DNA of 64,000 bases. It comes from Rosa chinensis (taxonomy: Eukaryota > Streptophyta > Magnoliopsida > Rosales > Rosaceae). Location of the stretch: assembly GCF_002994745.2 (NCBI RefSeq), contig NW_020126823.1, forward strand, positions 186,001 through 250,000, written 5' to 3'. The number at the start of each line of letters is the position of its first letter. The stretch's first letter is position 1. The notes under the pieces are model-generated. The model searched no databases and was not told the origin of the DNA. It saw only the letters and a list, made by a program, of their open reading frames with translations. Below, in pieces: positions 58,883 through 64,000 of the stretch. A program made the position numbers and the translations under genes.

Positions 58883-60629
58883 ACTACCCCACACTTAGCT
58901 TTTGCTAGTCCCTTAGCAAAACAAAATAAAAAACAAAACAACGACTCAACAAAAAAAACAAGTAAATGACTCTACTTCCCCTAACTGTTGTCTCAGAGAC
59001 TCCAAACTCATGGCTTTCACGTTAAACACTTAATCAAAATTGCATAGATAATTCCATGGTTAATAAACCTGTGACATTCATATGACTAAGCAAGATATGG
59101 AGAACTTAAGTTATACAGTGAATGATAGCATGTTTCGAACAAGTCCAATCCAAACTCACAGGGCATACTCTCGATTTTTCTCTCAGAAATGGCTATGCTT
59201 AAAAGCTTCACTCTCAAGTATATGCAAGAGAATAAATTGTAAGGCAACAAACAGCTTGCATATTTCATCAATAAACGCATTTTGTGAAGAATTTTAAAGA
59301 CCTCATGAAATGACTAAGTGCACAAATGGACCTAAACCATAAGCTCGACTGCGTACCTGACTCCACTAACCAAAGACTGCCCATCTCAAGGATCAAGTCA
59401 GCACTTAAAACAGGTTGTAATGGGGCTAAGCTAGGGTTTTCGAAATGAAGATTAAGGATACAAAAATCCTAAGGACCTAGCAGAGCATATAAGGACCACC
59501 TTATGTCATCATTTTTGTAGACCAAATATCATTGTTTTGGGCCAAACCTTCACTCTAACCAACATGGGAATGGACAAAGGCATAATTTTCAACTTTGAGC
59601 CTTCTACAAATTTGAAAGTCCAAAACCACACTTCAACAATTTCCCAAGAGTTTTCTTTTCAATTTGCCTCTCTTTTGCCGCTTTTTTCTTTCTTTCTTTT
59701 TCATTTTTATTTTTACGGCAAATTTTTTTTTTTTTTTTTTTTTTTTTTCTTGGATTTTCCCCACCCCACACTTGTCTTTCATCGTCACCCCTACATACTA
59801 TGTCATGCTCTACTAAGTCCCTAAGACAAGGGTAGAGATATCCTGTACTAAGCTCATGGTAGGGTAGTGAGGGTGATGAAACAAAGGTTTTCAACGTAGG
59901 CTCAAAGGGGTTCATTCTAAGGAGTCCCACGACGGGCACAATTGGGGACACATGCTTGTTTGGCTATGGTGGTTACCCTAATGCCTTCTATCCTATCCAG
60001 GATCAGTGCATATTATGGCATACAAGTTTTGACAGTCACAACAGCCGAGTTCTAGTACTCTCTAGTCCATTAAAATCTATGGCACATGATCATTGGATTT
60101 TCAAAGAATGATGAGGTTTTGCAAATACAGCCATGAAATTTTGAATTTATCAATAAGCACTCGAAAAGAAAGTATTTTAGCTCAACAGCTCACTTAGGGA
60201 AATGAATCAGACTTAATCCTAGCATGCTTAATGAACCAAGTTACAATCCTATCTCAAATCTTCATACAAGCATTACAATGTCGATTAACCACAGAATTCA
60301 ATTAAGTCCTATTTCGATTGTGAAAACCTTCAGCCATGAATTCAGAGACATGTTCATCCTAGACGTTAGGGGCATCCTAAGACTCAAGCAAACAAAAAAA
60401 AAAAAAGACACTAAAAAAAAACCATAGAATTTTTTTTTTTTTTTTTTTTAGGGAAGGATAAAATAAACAAACAATAAACAAAGACACAAGTACAATTCAA
60501 CCTAAGCAAGTGAAGGGATAGAAATTTCAAACTCTCGTTGATGGCTCCTTCACAGCTTCGGTTGAAATGGGTTGCCTCCCATGCAGCGCTTAATATTTAT
60601 AGTCCTTCAGCCTGGACTTTTCTCCTTGT
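58883..60629 (-). other. 3' spacer of element I, with purine tract
   Basis: Inverted copy of G's spacer. The purine tract complement is ACTACCCCACAC, the hairpin is 58900-58921, the GTGCCCGTCGTGGGAC block complement is 59924-59939 and the GGGTTGCCTCCC motif is near 60570. Poly-T and poly-A runs lie near 59727-59749 and 60430. The 115-codon frame at 59604-59951 is the counterpart of the one in G and is not considered a gene. Confidence 0.82.
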
Positions 60630-62248
60630 TCACACGTGCTCATTCCTTGGGTTAGGCACCGTGTTACTTGGTAGCTTCCCTGTTTCAGCAATCCGACCCA
60701 TGAAATCCACCACTTGGCCCATTTGATTCTTGAGCTCTGCAATATCCTTTGAATGGGTCGCCTGTCCTTCAATCAAAGCTTGAGTAGCCGTGTTAAGTTG
60801 TTGTTGCCCCACAGCAAGGGACTTCAACAGTTCATCATAATTAGGGGCACTCAAAGTATTAGAGACAGGAGGTGGAGGGACAGAATTGGGAATACCAAAA
60901 GTTTGAGGTACCTGAGGCCTCAAAAACAAACCTGGTGGGCGCTGAGAATTCTGACCTGGGCCTTGAGGTGGTCTCAAGGTGTTATCATTGTTGGCCCAAC
61001 GAAAGTTGGGGTGGTCTCTGAGCCCAGGATTGTATGTATTAGAGTAAGGGTTGTACCTCGGGCCTCCTTGACCTCCTTGATACCCTAGGGCGTTAACAGA
61101 TTCCCATCCTTCTGGAGAGGCAAGCTGGGGACATTTATCAGTGGGGTGCCCTTGAGTCGAGCACATCCCACACACTTGAGCCATTGCTCCTCCTCCATTA
61201 ACGTTTAAGACTTGAGACAGCAAAGTAGACATCTTGTTGACCTTGTCTTCAAGAGCAGAGTTAGTGGACACCTCATGTACCCTCCGTTGAGAGGAAAGCA
61301 CCCCCTCATATTGTTGATAGTTTAGTGCACGATTAGTAAGTAGCACCTTGGCATCAGCAGGTGTCTTATCCATAAAGGATCCTCCAGCAGCAGCATCTAA
61401 CAGACCACGCTCATTAGCGGTGAGTCCTTCATAAAAATAGGTAAGGAGGGACCCCTCACTCATCCCATGGTTAGGGCATGATGCTACAAGGCTCTTAAAC
61501 CTGTCCCAATAATTGCAGAAATTCTCCTCATGTCCTTGCGTAATTCCACTAATCTGCTTCCTCAAAACAGTGACCTTTGAGGCAGGAAAGTACTTCGTAA
61601 GGAACTCGCCCTTCATCCTATCCCAAGTGTTGATAGTCCCAGCAGGCAGCTCAAATAGCCAAGTCTTGGCCTTGTCCTCCAAAGTAAAGGGAAATGCCTT
61701 CATCTTCAAGATATTGATATCAGCTCCTTTAGGGCACATACTCCCACAGACAAACTCGAACTCCTTGAGATGCTTGTTGGTGTCTTCACTACTCATCCCA
61801 TGAAACTTGGGTAGGTGATGCAGAAACCCACTCTTTAACTCAAAATCATCATTAAGCCCCTCTCCTGGTTCTGGATAGGCAATGCATAAGGGCGCAGCAC
61901 CCCCACCTGTAGGATTGGATAGTTGCCTAATAGTCTCAGCCATTGGTGCCTGTACTTGCTCAACACGGGCGTGCTCTTCCTCTTCGTCCTCTTCTGTGTC
62001 TGCAACGTCCTCTTCAGTGACCTCTTCTTCTTCTTCCTCTTCAAAGACTGTTCTTCTCCTTCTTCAGAATGGTCAGGTTTGTTGACCTCCTCGGTTGATC
62101 TACTTGAGGAGTTATAACCTGAATAGCTAGAGTCCTGAGAATCCCTCCTTTCTAGAGGAGGGCGGTCTGAAAAAGTGAGTTCTGCCCTTTGCTTAGCACG
62201 TTCCAATTTTTTAAACAGCTCCTTAGTCTTATCAGAGACAGTGGACAT
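60630..62248 (-). pseudogene. Element I Gag, second family, frameshifted, pol deleted
   Basis: It starts at 62248 (MSTVSDKTKELFKKLERAK). A shift near 62050, in a GAA/GAG-rich acidic stretch, moves the rest to another frame, which is open from an inner Met at 61943 (MAETIRQLSN) for 437 residues. It shows the capsid-like domain ([21 protein letters not shown]), the zinc knuckle CGMCSTQGHPTDKC (CX2CX4HX4C) and the [13 protein letters not shown] segment that lies before protease in B. It stops at PRNEHV and is followed at once by the post-pol region, so protease, RT and integrase are gone. It is clearly diverged from B's Gag. Confidence 0.88.
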
Positions 62249-62626
62249 TCATGGACCTTTAAGACCAAATCAAGTGTTAATAACATGTACAAGGTTCGAA
62301 ATACAAACATTATGTCTTTCCTTAACTTTCTAAGTTACTTTTACATTTACATACTTAGGTACTGGAACAGAGGACCTCGTTTGTGCAATGGGACTATAGA
62401 ACAGCTACCCTCGACAAAGTCATGTTTAATATAATATACCTTAAGCAGGTCACACATCAATTTTTTTTGTGTTTTTTTTATAAACATAGTTAATATCTCA
62501 ATTGATTCCAAGTTGTAAGTCGAGCCCAATAGAAACCACTACTATTGGTGAGATACGATATAGGGATAGTCGCCCAGACATAAGTCTCTTTCCTTTGATT
62601 CAGAAGGCCGGATGGCCAGATTAAGA
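62249..62626 (-). other. Leader fragment of element I
   Basis: It contains the conserved leader block (GTACTGGAACAGAGG, then TGCAATGGGAC, 62358-62396) and GTAAGTCGAGCCCAATAGAAA, matching B's first leader block closely. It breaks off at GGCCAGATTAAG into a plus-strand LTR piece. No primer site or 5' LTR follows. Confidence 0.8.
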
Positions 62627-62978
62627 GATAAGTGGATTGATCCGCTGAGGCTTTTCATTTTGCTCTTATCTAGGCATTTAAGGTGGGCACATTTTTGTAG
62701 CATGTTGAAATGAATTTTCTGTTTTTACACTTAGTAATTTTCGAGTGGTATTGGTCTAGGTTAGAGAAGTCGATCATTGTATATAGTTTTATTTGTTCTG
62801 TTTTATTTTAAGTAGATTAGAAACCAAATTCAAAACCCCCCATTTTATTCTTTTATTTGTTAATTGACCTTTTTGTGTAGGGGTACCCTACAATCCCCGG
62901 ACTGAACGATCCCTGCTTATCCTATACTGACAACTACATTTTGCAGGGTTAAATTGTGAGGCTATTTCAGCCGCATCA
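62627..62978 (+). repeat. Second-family LTR 3' end fragment
   Basis: It matches about 54860-55206 of G's LTR (GATAAGTGGATTGATCCGC onward) and adds the complete end GCCGCATCA. It is joined head-on to I's leader, probably at the short shared AGATAAGTG. Confidence 0.87.
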
Positions 62979-62989
62979 ATTTTTGTAGT
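62979..62989 (+). other. 11-bp remnant of an internal region between two LTRs
   Basis: ATTTTTGTAGT: ATTTTTG is what precedes a tRNA-Asp primer site (ATTTTTGGCGCC in other copies), and GTAGT is the end of the second-family purine tract. Everything between has been deleted. Confidence 0.8.
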
Positions 62990-63166
62990 TGATAGGAGCA
63001 AAAAAGTGTGACAATATTATTAATTATGTGCCTCATTTTAGCCTTATTTCTCCCTTAGTTTAGTGTTTTGAGTCATTAAGTCATTTTGAAAGTCTTGTTG
63101 AGTGTTTGGAGTGAAATAGGCGGAAAAAGTAAAAGTCATGAAAAATCCTAGCTGGATCAGGATTCC
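62990..63166 (+). repeat. Second-family LTR 5' end, interrupted by J
   Basis: TGATAGGAGCAAAAAAGTGTGACAA onward, identical in type to 53465. It breaks after GATCAGGATTCC, where J starts. ATTCC would be the target duplication if the other side lies beyond the window. Confidence 0.87.
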
Positions 63167-64000
63167 TGATAGGAGCATTTTAATGCGACGTTTTAATTGC
63201 ATTTCCCTACATTTTTCTGCGCCATTTCCTTGAAAAAATCCCTGTTTGGGAAAGTTTCCATTCTTTGATTGGGAAAGTTCCCTATTGTAGAAAGTTTCCA
63301 TTTTTGCCTTCATTTCTCATTTTTCATTTTCTCATTTCTCATTTCTCATTTCTGGAAAGTTTCTATTTTTCATTTTTAGTAAGTTTCTATTTTTCATTTT
63401 TAGAAACTTTCCATTTCTCAATTTTAGAAAGTTTCTATTTTTCAAATTAGGTAAGTTTCCATTTTTCATACTAGTTTCTATTTTCAGGACCTCCGAGCTA
63501 AAAAGTGGAAATGAACGCACGAATGGAAAGAGGAGCTTGCGAACATCAAGACGAACGAATATGAGAGAAATCGGGCCACACAATTGAGCAGAAATGAAGA
63601 AATAAGCTTTCCTAGTCCAACTAGGAAACCCTGCGAAATGGAGGAAGGCTTCCCGAGCAAGTTTCCAACGCAACCATGAAAAAGAAATGGAAAAATAATG
63701 TGTTTTGGCGTTGGAGATGAGAATGCTTGAAGTTGAAGCAACGAGGCCCAAGAACTCTATGGATTTTCGGCAAAATGGATCAAGGCCCATCAAGGCCCAT
63801 GATATTAGGGTTTGTGACGCAAAACCCTAACCCTAAAGATGTGTTGCCGTGAAAACCAAAGGGAGGAGGCAAAAGTGGCGTGAAAAATCAAGGGAAGAAT
63901 CAAAGATTACGCAAGAGATTTTCTAGGGTGAAGTTTATGGAAAGAAATCAAGAAAAAGCACCAAATGGCGTCTAGGTTCATTCCTAGAAACCCTAAGCAT
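63167..64000 (+). repeat. J: first-family LTR (U3 part), runs off the window
   Basis: It starts TGATAGGAGCATTTTAATGCGACG and contains the AGAAACTTTC-type repeats and the U3 segment found in B and D, plus an inverted telobox near 63806-63832. It may be a 5' LTR, a 3' LTR or solo. Small frames on its minus strand are shared LTR sequence. Confidence 0.88.

Overview
The window is plant nuclear repeat DNA, with no host gene that I can recognise. It is almost wall-to-wall Ty3/gypsy LTR retrotransposons of the Athila type (also called Athila/Cyclops/Calypso). Four things support this. The polyprotein order is gag, protease, reverse transcriptase, RNase H, integrase. The RT contains [19 protein letters not shown] and a VFMDD active site. 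The primer-binding sites match the 3' end of plant tRNA-Asp. The LTRs are long (about 1.8 to 2.4 kb), start TGATA and end ATCA. The species cannot be read from the sequence; an angiosperm is the sensible assumption.

Layout. Positions 1-26683 hold element A (minus strand). Its integrase is split by a young full-length element B (3636-17603, target duplication ACCAG). A itself sits in the 3' spacer of an older minus-strand element C (26684-33849). Then comes a three-LTR array (33850-46134) made of two internal regions, D and E, that have lost all gag-pol. The right LTR of E abuts a plus-strand, gag-only derivative F (46135-51766), which abuts the 3' part of a second-family element G (51767-55903, plus). 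A third-type LTR, H (55904-58232, minus, target duplication GAAAT), sits at an inverted junction between G and I. I (58233-62626, minus) is a second-family gag-only derivative. The right edge holds plus-strand second-family LTR pieces (62627-63166) interrupted by a first-family LTR, J, that runs off the window.

Function. The intact design is one gag-pol polyprotein transcribed from a TATA box in the 5' LTR, primed by tRNA-Asp, with a purine tract just before the 3' LTR. All three gag-pol copies here (A, B, C) are disrupted; B, the youngest, by one missing base. The D/E and F/I derivatives lack pol but keep LTRs, leader or spacer modules and purine tracts, so they look like non-autonomous passengers needing pol in trans. 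Some non-coding blocks are conserved across both families: a hairpin beside the purine tract, a GGGAGGCAACCC hairpin after the pol stop, a GTGCCCGTCGTGGGAC block, a leader block, and a U5 segment complementary to the primer-binding site. These are the most interesting signals in the window.

All divergence and identity statements are by eye, without alignment software.
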